This document shows positions 25,601-38,044 of a stretch of DNA of 64,000 bases, in pieces (the first letter of the stretch is position 1; each line of letters begins with the position of its first letter). The translations under genes were made by a program, and so were the position numbers. The notes under the pieces were generated by a model, which was given only the letters and a program-made list of their open reading frames with translations, was not told the origin of the DNA and did not search any database. This DNA comes from Parelaphostrongylus tenuis (taxonomy: Eukaryota > Nematoda > Chromadorea > Rhabditida > Metastrongylidae), in contig JAHQIW010004633.1 of NCBI GenBank assembly GCA_019055375.1, positions 310,001 to 374,000 on the forward strand. Reading direction: 5' to 3'.

Positions 25601-28600
25601 CATGAGTAGCAAGCGACTTTGTTCCCACGACAGCTTCATCATAAAGCAAGCATAGACAAGTTGTACACCAAAATGTTCACAAGAAAATGCGTGATTGAAC
25701 GGCACCCAAACAACAGAGTTTTAATTTATTCTAGTTAACACAATTTGGGGCTTATTGCTCTAGTGCCAAAACTAATGGAACGGCCTAATGGAATTCTATT
25801 GAGAAGTGATCCACAAACCCCAGCCAAACAAAAAATGCATGTTGAAGGTGAGACGCAATAGTATATACGCTGTTACAGTAAACTAAGAAGACGTTTCCAG
25901 AATCAAAATGTCGTACTAAAATTGTCAAAATTCGAGCTATCGACTGATGTCTGAAAGTCTACGGGAAAACTATAAAGACTCCGCCCTGAATGGTTCAACT
26001 GTCTAACCCGAATATTGAAATGACAGCTCAGATCACCTCTCTGAGAAGGCCGGAGTTCGAAAAGTGAGCAGATTTAATGCCACGGCGATAGGAATCTATC
26101 ATGGGACCGTTTGAGTGCATAGCTTCATGCTTGTCACGCATACGTACTACACATTGGGCCTGACAATACAACAAAAAACACAATTACATGACAAAATACA
26201 GCACGAAAATGCTAATATCAGCGTCATTTTTGATAAGGAGACTCTATTCGGATAGATTGTGGAAAATTAAAAAAATCATGCAAAAATATTAAAGGATGAA
26301 ACTCTCGGCATTGACCAATCTCAAAGAAATGTGCCATGCATTCGGCTTCATAAAGTATTGTTTGAGGTGAATGAGTGCATATCTGGTCTTTACAAAGTCT
26401 ATGACTCGCCGGGCCTTTCGATGTATCAAGTCACTTGTGCTATCATCCCAGATAAATCTGGTACTAAATTGCTGACGCTGAAAGGATAAATGGCTTGAAC
26501 GGCTCTGGACACGGAATCCAACTGTTAGCCACGTGTGCGCCGCAGGGCACCTCTACGACACACGCGCTCATGTACACATATATATATATATATATACATA
26601 TATATATGTATATATACTTATACATACGTACATAGACGTATACGTACTTAATGGTACACACTGGTGAACCCAAAAAGCGTCATTTTGACAGTAACAAGCA
26701 CTACGAAGGCAAGAAGAGCAAGCAGCAGGAAAGATCAGCAGTGGAAAAGGCATCCTTTGCGACTATTTGAAGTAAGTATAAGAAAAAACGTACTTGTTCA
26801 CCATGAGCGCTTGATGTTCGCTCACTGTTTGAAGCTGTTCGTTTGTGAGATCGACCCCTCTCCGTCATACTCTCTTCGGCATTCACCAGCGTCCTATTTG
26901 CTTCTCCCACAAATTCCGGATGTTTGGTATTTATATACGCTAGCTCAATTGCCACCTGGTTTGACACCTATGAAGAAATTGTCTTTAAATCATAGATGAA
27001 TGAAAAGCATATGAAAATATTTTGCCGATCGAAGTAAAATAAAAAAAAAATTCGTAGTACCATTTCGTTGGTTGGGCGCAGCCGACTCTTCAATACTCCA
27101 CTCACTACTTCGTTTATCTTCTCATACAACCGAGGGAATCGTTGCATTTCCTGCTACAAAGACAGATGATCGGTCAAAAATATATGGTTTTAATTTTATG
27201 GTTGAATATATTCATTTAAAACCACCTGTGTTGTGATACCGCAGTGTTTAACCATTCGTTGCATTTCCTCATGTACAAGTTCTACACACCTCAAACTCGG
27301 TTCTTCAAGACGCTGTATTTGTCTCTTAACAAGTAACTCAAAAGCCACCTCCGGTACAAAAAGCGCAGGACGAGTACCCTAGAACCACGTGATTTTGCAG
27401 GCTATGATACCAGACAGACTTGATAAACTCGAATAAATCAACCACATTTCGTCAGAACTCGATATAAACGGCATTTATACAACTTACGGTAGCGTTCCTG
27501 ATTGCTGTTAAGATATCCATCTCATTGAGATTCTCAAGAGGATTAATGCCTTCTAATGACTTTCCAAATGTCTCATGGAAAATAAAGCAAATTCGAGCAC
27601 CACCACAGCTAAACTGTCCATAAAAATATGACACTGAAAATTCACATTCGAAAAGTAAGGACGCACAAAAGAAACTAACAGTTCTGTCGTTTCAATATTT
27701 CGAGAAGTTCCTTCGATAGTAGAGGTGTACGCAGCAGCGAATCGCGTGATTATTTGCAAAAGTGTTCTACTTTTGTCATCCTGAATAAGAAACGTCTCAT
27801 GTTTTCGATGCTGCTAACCATAAAATCAACAAAAATTCTGGAACTTTGGACTCCAACCGAGAGTTAAATCTGCGTTCTCTTTATTCGAAAAACGCGTGTC
27901 AACCACTGCACTACCGGGACCTCTATTCTGCTATCACTCATTCGCGATACGAGGTATCGATTCTGTTAACATCCAACTGTCAGCCATTTGCCTAGCTAGG
28001 CACATAACGGTATTGAGCCCAGATAAGATGACAATGATGATGACTATGACAGCAGAACAGGAGCAACGCTCGCGCAATAGTTAGCATAAGTCCCCGGAAA
28101 GGGTGAGACAGCAGTTTAACTCCCGACGAAGGTTAAAAGTTTTGCATCTCACTCAACATTACTGGGTTTGAAAAATTAACACCATTAGGCTTACTACTGG
28201 TTCTCCAAAAGCCTGAAGATCAGCCTGACATTGAGCGTGCATTATAGCGACGCGAGCTTTCAGTGCGGGTAGACAGTTACGAATATGATGCATCAATAGC
28301 TGAATGGATGTATTTTCAAAAAAAAAAAACATTGAAAAAAGGAAAAAAAACGAGAAAGTGCTGATCGATATCTGCTAGTTAGAATGGTACAAGAGCATAC
28401 GAAAGACTATACGCTTTTAGATGAGAACTAGAGGTCTAGGATTTCCATAGCACTAAAACACACTAAGTTCAACTTCTTTGCAAGATATGGAGTTCCATTT
28501 CTGCTGGAAAGTGTGGGATATTTCCGATAAAGAAACGACATCTCATCCTTAATCGCTTCAGCAATTGGCTTCTTGTCCATAATAGCTTGCTGAAATGATA

Positions 28601-31600
28601 TGTTTTTAGAAGGTAACAAAAAACAGTCATGATTTACGCACATCGCATCCAAACATATCTTTATTTTAGTAGACATGGCAAAAGTAGATCGGCTGAGACT
28701 AGAATTCGGATTATCGGGACACATGTTGCAACAGATAAGGACAAGGACTTTTTTTGCTTTTTCCAGATTTTTAGTCATCTTTCTACAACATAAGTCTCGG
28801 CGATTCCAATGCTGTGCTTATTTCCTGAAAACGCTTCACTGGTGCGCTGGAGTAGTGAAAACATCTTTGAGTTTCACACCTGGCGCTCATCATGCGTGTT
28901 TTGGCTACTTATTAGAAACTTTTCTCTCCGTTTCGTAGGAATTTCTGGGTTTTCCGTATTAGTATTGCAGCAAAAACTTTGTTCTATCGTTCCATGGGTC
29001 TAGGCTTTTACTCACCTTATATTGCCAAATAACCGGCTCTGAGCTCGAGTCCAAGCCTAAGTGCAAAAGCCATTTTCTTTCGCTCTTCCAGCAATTTACG
29101 ATTTTCAAAAACCAAACCTAGCCTCAGGCTGACCTAAATTTATGCTACCAAATGACTACAAAAAGTCTTTTGAGGGGTAATCCATAAATCCTATCCTCCT
29201 CGGCGCCGTTTGTTGCGAAATCCCGTACACACAGCCACTCCCACACGCAAGCCGAGTAGAAAATTGGACGCCGAGTGTGAAACTCATTTTTATTTTCGAT
29301 GTTACAAGGAAATAAGAAGGCTCTTGTAGGAAACAAGCACAATCACTGAGATTTAAGCTATCGAATGATTACTGAAAGCCTGAGAAGGAAGCAAAAGAAG
29401 GCTTTGTCCCAAAAGGTTGAACGGTGCGTCCCGACAACAGAATTGCACCACATCGACAATCCTACGAGACTGTATCAACTTGGAGTAATATCACATTTCA
29501 ACATACAGAAAGCGATATAATCCGAAAGATAGAGAGTCAGAATCCCAAAACTGATTTGATTCGACGGGCCTTCCTGTCTTTTTCCAGTACCACTTCATCG
29601 TTTTTTAAAAGAAATAAAGTAATCAACAATACTATCACCATTATAATCAGTGATAAGCAACCGATTGCTGGTCAAATGTTGAATACGTTCCTCTCAGGGA
29701 AAAAGACTGGCGATCAAAACAGTTGGTGAAGCCACTTTTAAGCTGGTTCTAGTCTATAATTTTCATCTCACACACGCTTCTTTAGTGCGGGAAGAGACGA
29801 TACCCGATAGAGCGATATCAGGGCGACATAGTGGATGTGGTATCGTGGTCTAGTTCAGTTTCTCCAAAATGAAGATAGTCGACTTTGCAATGTGGGGTGG
29901 CTGGTCGATACATGAGGTGTTTAAGGAGAAAATCACTTAGCAGTAACCCACTGCATTCAAGTGGCGAGCGATGGTGCTACGGCCGTATAAAAGTGTCCAC
30001 CAAAGCTACTAGAACTTTCTCCAACATACTACAGCTTTTTGGCATCAACGCGATTTAAAGTAGAGAAAAAATGGATAAAACAATAGCTGAAGGTGATTAC
30101 AAAGCGGCCCAATATTTTCGTATCTCTGTACACCGTGATCGAAAAATTTCTAGAAATAATATTAAAAAAAGACTTGAGTTGGAAAAGTAGTGAAAAGAAC
30201 GAACTTGAGAACGGTTTACAACACCAATAATGCCCAATTTAACAGGGACGACTTTGCCCATCAGTACATCCATTGCATCTGTTCCATGATCCATCAAATC
30301 CAGCTTCGTTAACACTGCTAGTGTTCGCTGCCCTAATAAATGAAAAAACGGATTTATAATCGTTGCATTTATCATTCATGAAGATCCTGTTCACCTTCAG
30401 GATCGACTTCACGTGCCATTTTGATCGGTTCAGAAGTTGCGAAATCCTGATTTGCTGGAGTAACAGCCAGTATGATAGATGAAGGGTTGGAGATATAGGA
30501 GAACAACATTTCACGTATTTGTTCCTGAAAGGAAGAAAAATTCAACAGGAATCACCACATGGAAAATTAAATTGAATTAAGAGGAAATCAAAGAAAAGTT
30601 AGAAAAACCTCGATATTAGGTGGCTGATCACCAACGGGAACCTTCGTAATCCCCGGTAAATCAACAAGCGACAAATTGACAACATTTTTCGAGTAAATTT
30701 TAAGTATGATCGGAACAGGAGATATACCCTAAAAGATGAACATAACACAAGATAAAAGAGCACATACTACCTTTCAATGAACTGTTTCTTACAGCCACAT
30801 TCTTAAAACATTAAATGTCTGATATAATGTGGAAATTTGATAAGATGCCTTACGCCTTTAGTGAGGTCAGGTATGACACTTATATGTTACTACACATGGT
30901 GATTCCTCGCAGATTCGACTATGGTCACTGGAATTTTGGAAGACTTTGTTACTCGACATAAGGTGATTTGAATAAATCGACGTCGATTACTTCATTTGTA
31001 GGCTGATTGCCCTGCGAGGGACCGGCCGCACATAAAGGCATCGTACTACTGTCGACGCTGGAAGGGTGAAACAGCTGTATGGTACTGAATAAGCGCCATA
31101 CAGACCTCACTAAAGGCTAAAAGATGTTATCAGATTATCAGATTATCACTGCTTCTGAACGAGGTCTATAAACGTCGAGAGTAAAGATATCAAATAAATA
31201 CACAGCCTATGAAAATGTTTCAATCAGGTTTATACACGTTTTGTTCGTGGCTCAAAGAAACGTAGCGTATTAATCTTTAAAAAAAGCTTGAAACACTTAG
31301 TTGAAACCATCATTTAATGCTATCTAGCAGTGTTACAATGTTTAAACAAGATTTTAGGATCTTGTGGGACGCAATGATTTGAGCGCAGCTGGGAAATGAA
31401 CCGCGCATTTCACCTTATATCGAGGCCGCGTGCTGTCACTACACCACCATGGTCACCGCTTCACTACCACTCTTTCTTCGGCATCTCCTATCGAAGCTGT
31501 CAACAACCAATGTTCAACGGATTTGATCGGGTAAGCACAGATAGTCATCAAACCCAATATGGCTAAGCTGCAACATAAGTTGAAGAAAAAGGAGTGGCAG

Positions 31601-33628
31601 AGAGGTGGCTCAGAGGTGTACTGGTAGCACGCCCCCACGGCGAACGTGATACGCGTGTTCAACTCCCAACTGACGCATTCTGCGTTCTACTCAATATTTC
31701 AAAAAGATCATACAATTGATGCAATAAATCGAAAGCTTCTCACTTTATTGGAACCAGTAAGCCTGTTTGTTTCAGACTCTATTTCTCTCCGAATTTCGTC
31801 AAAATCTGTGAAAATTTTACTACCAGTGTGATCAAACGTTGCCCAGTCATCACTGACATTGTTGCCTGAAAGTTCCCATGAAAAGAAAAAGAGATGAAAT
31901 AAAAAATCATCAACTGGAAGTCTAAGTGATTACTGACCACCGGAAGCACTGCTTTTATGAACTTCGTCTTTCGCTGGGGTGTGTATGAGATGGAGTATGA
32001 GCGGTCTTCGAGTCACAATTCCTGTTCCACGAGGTAAAAAATCCCGACCGACAAGATTTTCCAACACTGAGCTCTTTCCTGCACTCTGAGAAGACATGAG
32101 ATAAAGAAAAGAGGATACACAAAGAATTGGAAAAGTGATGTCATGGTCGGCTAGTACCATACAGGGTGCGAAAAAAAGTTTTGACAGTTTTTTTTTCAGA
32201 TAATCAGACAGTGAAAAAACTGCGTAAACAAATAAATCTTTGCAAATGAAGAAATAATTACTTGATAAACAGTTAAAATAATAAACAAAAATGTAAGTTC
32301 ATGACAAATTCTCGAAAATGCCTCCTTTGCCCCAGCAGATCTGAGAAGTAGCTTGCGAAAATTTCCAACGATGCCCACACACGTTTCCACCGTAAATCCG
32401 CTCAAATGCGTGTCAAAGCCTTTTTATGCGCGTCTACGTTTGTGCAGTGGAGTAGCCGAGACGTTTTCCACCAGTTCATATCACAAGAAGTAATCCATAT
32501 GGTTGAAATACGGTGAGTTTGACGGCCAGATATCCTCGCTTCAAAAGCCTGGAAACAGCTCTTGACAGATGGCATTCGTTGAGCGGGCCGGATGCTCAAG
32601 AGCTGCCCTGCTGAAGCGTAAATCCGTCGGGCGCCAAAGTGTTGAGCACTTTGAGGCTCCAGTATGTCTAGTTAAACTTGCTCGTGATAACTGGAAGTGT
32701 TGATTTTTCCGCGGTTCTGTTGATAAAGACCAACGGCGTTTTTCCGGGTGGCGCGAATGGCGGTTCACACCGTCACAGAGGCCGAAAAACGACCGCGGTC
32801 CGTGGGTTTTCCTGCTGTAGATTTCTGCTCAACCTTCTCGAAAAGTTTACGTCAATTCTGGCGATTGTGGAGTGGCTCGACTGTGACGATACCTTCTCAT
32901 CCGTAAAAAACACCTTCGACAAACGATCACCAGCTATCAAACGGATCATTCATGCTTTTGTAAGCCGCTTTTCTCTCACATTTTTGCCAAAACTGTGAAC
33001 ACGAGCGATCTTACAAGCGCGGCTTTAGCTTAATTTTGACAATGTTCCAAACGCTCCAGTCACTAATGCCAAACTTCTTTGCCATTTGCTCATCGAGCCC
33101 TTCGGATTTCGTTTGACTTGGTAACAGAAAGATCTTCGAAGGTCTTCCAGAGTAGACGCTGGTGGTTGGACGACCCTTTCAACGACGGTCCTCCCAGTCT
33201 TTCTGAAACGTTTTACGGCTCTGCCGACAATTGCTGATCTGAAACCAGTCGATTTTCACAATGCATGCCATTTTCATTACTGCCTTGGAAACTCAGCCAA
33301 TACTATACTTTCATTTTTACGAGTCAGAACTTAAGCACAATTGAAATCAAACGAGTAAATAAAACACAATTTGAACCATATAATAAACAGAGTTCAATAA
33401 AATTATCAGCACCAATAAAAGATATTATATCAATGCTAAAACTAACAGGATACAAAACTACCACAACTTTTCCGGCAACCTGTAATAATATCAAAGAAAA
33501 AGAAGAGATCTACCTGAGAACCGATGACGACGATCTGTGGTAGTTGAATCTGATCCTCTCGATGACCAAGAGTGGCAAAAACATCTTGTAATTTATTCAT
33601 TATTGGTATAAGTGACTCCATCTCTTTC
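22626..33628 (-). CDS. drp-1: Dynamin-related GTPase DRP1 (mitochondrial/peroxisomal fission), 18 exons
   Basis: Large cytosolic GTPase that assembles on mitochondria and peroxisomes and constricts them. Exons, 5' to 3' on the minus strand: 33628-33514 (ATG at 33621), 32085-31938, 31865-31744, 30728-30609, 30524-30395, 30332-30205, 28589-28464, 28299-28195, 27780-27680, 27608-27488, 27378-27226, 27150-27061, 26967-26794, 23490-23364, 23272-23171, 23092-22998, 22880-22764, 22682-22626 (stop TAG). All phases join, giving 707 residues, the usual family length. P-loop GSQSAGKSS is split by intron 1 after GSQ; switch I is in [12 protein letters not shown]3 is DLPG, G4 TKLD, G5 NRSQ. The middle domain has [14 protein letters not shown]; the GED has [20 protein letters not shown], and the protein ends in [10 protein letters not shown], diagnostic of DRP1 rather than classical dynamin. 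There is no PH or proline-rich domain, as expected. A TTTTTTTCAG sits seven bases before the ATG, so exon 1 is either spliced to an unseen leader exon or trans-spliced. The residues between GEQ and VVNVL (variable B-insert) flank a 3.3 kb intron where an alternative exon could hide. Confidence 0.95.
24490..25090. repeat. Three tandem units of about 200 bp in the large drp-1 intron
   Basis: Units start near 24540, 24720 and 24890, each with a GCGC-rich start (GCGCGCAGCGCATG, GCGCGCGGCGCGTGTGAAAC), an ACAGCG-TGTAA block and a TGATTA block. Related single copies lie near 1690-2060, 15600-15950, 24000-24200, 28760-29040 and 29190-29410. Confidence 0.6.
25250..25790. mobile_element. Mariner-derived inverted element in the large drp-1 intron
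   Basis: The plus arm (about 25250-25505) encodes [20 protein letters not shown] and [12 protein letters not shown] of a mariner N-terminal domain. The minus arm (about 25790-25530) encodes [20 protein letters not shown], the same segment of another copy. The right edge has the mariner-like end ending TTCCATTAGTTTTGGCAC on the minus strand; no left counterpart was found. Confidence 0.6.
26570..26640. repeat. TA microsatellite in the large drp-1 intron
   Basis: ACACATATATATATATATAT followed by CATA/GTATA variants, about 70 bp. Confidence 0.9.
27850..27922 (-). repeat. tRNA-like unit, minus strand, drp-1 intron 8
   Basis: GGTCCCGGTAGTGCAGTGGT (A-box region), ACGCGTTTTTCGAA, and a damaged B-box GATTTAACTCTCGGTTGGAG. 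No family tail seen. Confidence 0.4.
28062..28170 (+). repeat. SINE-like family A in drp-1 intron 7
   Basis: GCGCAATAGTTAGCATAAGT, CCCCGGAAAGGGTGAGAC, a damaged B-box and the family tail TTTTGCATCTCACTCAACAT. It ends about 25 bp before drp-1 exon 8 on the plus-strand map. Confidence 0.5.
31381..31459 (-). repeat. tRNA-like unit, minus strand, drp-1 intron 3
   Basis: GGTGGTGTAGTGACAGCACG, GCCTCGATATAAGGTGAAAT and GGTTCATTTCCCAGCTGCGC keep tRNA-like spacing. Confidence 0.4.
31603..31705 (+). repeat. SINE-like family A in drp-1 intron 3
   Basis: GTGGCTCAGAGGTGTACTGG, GTAGCACGCCCCCACGG, GTGTTCAACTCCCAACTGAC and a shortened tail (CTACTCAATATTTC). Confidence 0.5.
32161..33262 (-). mobile_element. 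Degenerate Tc1/mariner transposase copy in drp-1 intron 1
   Basis: On the minus strand, scattered frames give a helix-turn-helix piece ([17 protein letters not shown]), a catalytic-region piece VFFTDEK and the [16 protein letters not shown] block (Tc1/mariner NSPDLNPxDY motif), then ALKKALTRI. Stops occur throughout. The 3' edge begins CAGGGTGCGAAAAAAAG at 32163, which looks like a terminal repeat; the matching opposite end was not found. It occupies most of intron 1. Confidence 0.7.
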
Positions 33629-33989
33629 TGAAAAAAAAGCCCCATGTCTAGGCAACTTTATTTTGGTATGAAAAGCGAATAAGTCCACTTCAAGTACAAA
33701 AATGGGACTAACAAAGCCTAACGAGTATGAGAAAAAACTATGATTTTTGAAAGGCGAAGAGATCTATCAAGTACATAGAAATCATAGGTTTTTGACGTTG
33801 ATCAATCCCTGAGGGATGATCCATGCATTCTACTCCATTCGTAGCATCGTTTGAAAAGATTGAATGCATGTCTGACTTTTACAATGGCTCAAAATGGCCC
33901 CCCTAGTACCGAATCAGTGCTGCTAACCTCCCAAACAGGTCCGATACTAACTCACTGACCCCACAGTGATAAAAGGTGGTGAGTTTTGA

Positions 33990-34072
33990 GCATGGGTTCG
34001 AACCATCATATCGATCAATCAACCATGTGTGCCTTAGAGCACACTCTATCCACTGCACCACACACGCTCTAT
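33990..34072 (-). repeat. tRNA-like sequence upstream of drp-1
   Basis: Minus strand GTGTGGTGCAGTGGATAGAG, GTGCTCTAAGGCACACATGG and GGTTCGAACCCATGC give A-box, a long variable region and a B-box. The acceptor stem is not evident. Confidence 0.35.
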
Positions 34073-34364
34073 CACGTGTAGAAGTGATAGAACTGAGAAA
34101 GAAGGGTCGCTCGGATTCGCTCAAAATCCACTTAGAGGATCTTTGGTCTCGAAATTTTCAACACCATTTATTGATCACATTCTTGTTAGCGCAAATGAAC
34201 AGACTTTCCACCCAGAAAACTTGAAATACCGGTTGCATAAGGAGTAAATAAAAATAAAATAAAATAAAATAAAAAGCCTTGGGCAAAATAGATAAAATAA
34301 CGGGTGAATATAATGATTAGTTTATTCAGTAGCCTACCAGTGGCTGTTTTTTTCTTTGCAAACT

Positions 34365-34665
34365 CGAGCAAATAAGAAAGGAAGACTTAGAGAAAGAGGA
34401 AAATGAGAGAGGAGAGAGAAAAAGAAGGTAAAAAAAGAGAGAGAGAAAAGGAGCCAGGAAGAAACACAGAGGAGAAAAAAGGGAGGGAGATGAGAGAAAA
34501 CGAGACGAAAAGAAGAAGAGAAAGAGAAAGAGAATCAGAATGAGAGACGCTGAGGAATTGAGGGAGAGAAAGAGAGTAAAGAGAAAAAGAAGAGAAGAAA
34601 AGACAAAAAGAAAGAGAGAAATAATAGGGGAAAAGAAGAAGACAATAATAATCAAAAACCAGACG
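34365..34665. repeat. GA-rich (polypurine) low-complexity tract
   Basis: About 300 bp almost purely A and G on the plus strand (AGAGAGGAGAGAGAAAAAGA and similar). Frames on the other strand are Leu/Ser/Phe runs with no family signature. It lies upstream of drp-1. Confidence 0.9.
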
Positions 34666-35380
34666 ACAGTGACTGGAAAGAAGGCGGACCAGGTGGATGA
34701 ACCCGACCGATTTGAGCATCAAGTCAATAACAATAAATACACTAATGAGATGTTGACTGGAGCAGAAAAAAGTGTTTGGAGCACGTTATGAGTTCCATCT
34801 CATGCGAGCGCAGAGCCTTATTGTCGTTGGACTGTGGATAAAGACCGAAGATGCTACGGATCGTTTGATCTATGAGTCGTGGCCGACTGGTTGTGATGTT
34901 CGTCGCACCGCGGCGCGGGACTGATCGCCACCCTTCATGCATTCGCCGGCAGTCAACAGCGAATGTCCTACAGAACGCCGCAGTCACGCTATCCACGGGA
35001 CTGCAGGGAGACGTGCTCAACCAGTATTCCACGATGTTCGAGAAGAAGACTAGAAGCGAATCGAATGCAAAAAGTACAGGGATCTGCACTGTAAAATGTG
35101 ATAACGAGTCGTCCAAGTAAATTAGAAATAATGTATGCACATGAAGAATATAAGGAAGTTAGTTTTTCCCACTTCAAATGGAATTTACGCAGAAATTACT
35201 TATGCAACAACAGGATCAAAGAGTGAGAGCACAATGCATTCCGGCAGCATAGCGAAATCTTAGGTGAGTGGATGGGTCTTGAATACCACATAGCGATTTA
35301 TATCGGGATGGATGTTTCATTCACGCAGAAGCAAGAACCTCCCCTTCCCCTCTAGACTAATTGATTGGGCACTCTTCTAC

Positions 35381-35544
35381 TTAACCCTTTAAGGACCAGC
35401 ACCGATAGGCAGGAGGCGTCGCGCCGCCGCTTTCCCATGAGATTCGCTTGCTTTCCCACGAAAGCGATGCCGCCAGTAGCTGAGTTGGATTTGACGCCGC
35501 GCGGCACGGCACGAAAAGTGGCGTTTGGCCCCTTAAAGGGTTAA
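35381..35544. mobile_element. piggyBac-like MITE with TTAA target duplication
   Basis: TTAA at 35381-35384 and 35541-35544 flank a 156-bp GC-rich core that starts CCCTTTAAGGACCA and ends with the reverse complement of CCCTTTAAGGGGCC. TTAA duplications and CCC-starting ends are characteristic of the piggyBac superfamily. No transposase is encoded, so it would be non-autonomous. Confidence 0.7.
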
Positions 35545-35954
35545 CTGGGGCATCCGTATGTCCATATACGCCCATATGACGATGGTGTTTCACTAGTGGC
35601 ATAACCGCGGCGGATAGTCACGGCCATTGTTAACGATTTGAAACCTGCCTGATACCAAAGCCACTGCGACGATTGCGATGACTACCGACAGAGGCTCAAT
35701 CTCAAATGGAATCCCAAATTGGAACGTCGTATTATTTCTCGGCTCAAATGACCTTGGCGAAGAAAGCAGCTGTTGGACAACACTGTTGAATGTGTACGAG
35801 TACCTATTTGGTCACACCGTGCAGTAATATAATCATAAAAGTTCTATTTGGGTGAACTACTGCTCGAAAGCTATCACAAGTAATCGCTCTCAGCACTTTG
35901 TCTCCAATAACATCTCCATATTTACTGCTTTCGTGCATTACAAACAAAGTTTGA

Positions 35955-36045
35955 CGGAGGGATAGCGTAGCGGTTAGCGATGCGTGGATAAAGAAGCAAA
36001 AGCGACAGACGAGGCCTCTGGTTCGATACCCTCTCCCAACACTCT
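35955..36045 (+). repeat. tRNA-Ser/Leu-like pseudo-tRNA
   Basis: GACGGAGGGATAGCGTAGCG, GTTAGCGATGCGTGG, a long variable arm and GGTTCGATACCCTCTCCC. The length suits a type II tRNA but acceptor pairing is poor. Confidence 0.35.
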
Positions 36046-37505
36046 CTCAGTCAACACTCTTCATCTCGGAATTTTCAAGCAGCACGCGAAGCAGAAAGCG
36101 TGCAAATATCATATTAACAAGCTAATTTCAGGAAAAATCGCCCTAAGTATCGACCATACAATTCACTATCTCTCAAAAGTGAACGGTGAAGGTGTTCGTT
36201 TTTGCAAGGGGTCAGAAACATTCCTAATTGAAGTGTATTGCTGATAGGTCGTAGGCACTGAACGAAAAGCTATCTCTTCGAGTTCGATTTCTTTAAGGTG
36301 ATCAATTTCTGGAACTAAGACGGAAGAAATACCGTTTTAGTGCCAAGACTTACGAGCTGCTCAAATTTATATATGTAAATCTCAAAAATTCATCTTAGTA
36401 AGCAGACACGAAAGCTGGTAATAGTTGTGATGGTAGTTATATAGCGACTAAATGGCTGACATTTTGGTGACATCGCCTTCTTCTTCCTAATCATTAATGC
36501 CGACGTTTGCAGAAAATCGGTCTTTATAATTATGGTTTAAGTTATCAATCAAATGATGTTTAATATGTATTTATTGAAGCCCTCCTATTTGAGCAGCTTA
36601 TCAAAATTTGCGGATTTTCAATTTTTCTTAATAGAAGTGGCGACGCTAGAACATCAGATCTTATAAACATCGTTAACAGATATATTCCGGTGAGATTGCC
36701 ATGCGTTGAACACATTAGAAATGAGTCGTCTGTGTGTGTTACGTCGGCAATGAAATTAAAAGGTACCTTAAATAGGAAATAAGATTCAATAGTTCAAGTT
36801 TGGACTGAGATTTGAAAATAAAAGGCTTTTTAGGATCTTCTGAATCATTCTTTTAACAAATCTACGAAAACAGTGGTTCTTTTGTTAGCCTTATAAGAAA
36901 AAACTGGTAGGAACGTCGAGATCGAGTTTCACAAGGCACTCTGCTTCACAATAATCTGTGAAAGCAATATGAAGCTGCCGCCGCATATGGATGAAGCTTT
37001 CAAGGGCAATGCTGGCCAGATCGATAACGACGGCCAGTGGCCATTTGCACTGCTATTTCGAGAAACCTTAATCGGAATATCTAACTCGCACGAATTCATC
37101 TCTGTGACTGCTGGCCCTCCGATTTTTGCCGTTTGCTGCTCTTTGAAAGGCGTTATATCGTCTCTTGAAAGTCGACGTCAATGTTCCTTGCCAAATGGTC
37201 TATTATCACCTGAAGATTCTCTAGTTTTCTTTTTTTTCTGTTTTATAGCCATACTAATGTAACGTGAAGCTTAATTATACGGTCCTAATAAGATGTATTG
37301 ATGGTCATTAATCTTATCACTCTTGCGACAACTCATAGTCTCGGGTCACTTGCCTACTAAAATTCAACTTATATTTCAGTGTCTCCCTGTGAGACCCATC
37401 AATGTCATACCGGTCACTTCGGTATGTTTATGTACTGGATCACACTTTCATTGTGATTTCAATTATATCCAGATAGCGTTATAACGTAGAAAGAGTGGTG
37501 TCGAA

Positions 37506-37610
37506 ACGGGCGTCGGTAGTGCAGCGGTTCAGCGCGCTCCCCGGATGGGATGAAATCTTAGTTCGAATCCCAACTGACGCAAATGTTTTGCACATAACTC
37601 TTTATTATTG
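37506..37610 (+). repeat. SINE-like family A
   Basis: GCGTCGGTAGTGCAGCGGTT, CGCTCCCCGGATGGGATG, AGTTCGAATCCCAACTGACG and the tail AAATGTTTTGCACATAACTC. Ends pair (GCGTCGG with CTGACGC). Confidence 0.55.
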
Positions 37611-38044
37611 ACTACCTTTCACTTCTGATGATTTCTCATTCCACACCGCAATCAGAATTAGCCATTCCGGATAGAAAGAAGAAACCACTGGACTGCTTGC
37701 CAATAACGATGCCGAAGTCAGAGTGCGATCCACGTCTCTGAGGCAGAGGCGTTTTTGTATCCCTCGCTTACTACTCTGCCAGCACCACGCATTTCCTTCA
37801 AATCTAATGGTTTCTCGCCAAAAATAAAAAATCAGGTTGAAGATCACTGACAGATTCGCAACCGTCCATTGGAGCATGCCATTATAGAGTGAAACTCATC
37901 TGTATCGAAGTCGCAATATATTTTACATGGTAACCGAAAAAGGCGCGTTTGACTGACCTCGATTTTATCCTTCTATTGCTCAGTTCTAAGAAACGAAAGA
38001 AGAAAGAGAAAAAAAGAGGAAAAGGGGCTAAATGTTAAGCGGAT

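Noticed and set aside
22626..33628. Identification as classical dynamin (DYN-1)
   Set aside because: The PH and proline-rich domains are absent and the C-terminal [10 protein letters not shown] and middle-domain motifs match DRP1.
34326..34722. Two Leu/Ser/Phe-rich frames resembling membrane proteins
   Set aside because: They translate the polypurine tract; no start context, splice support or family motif.
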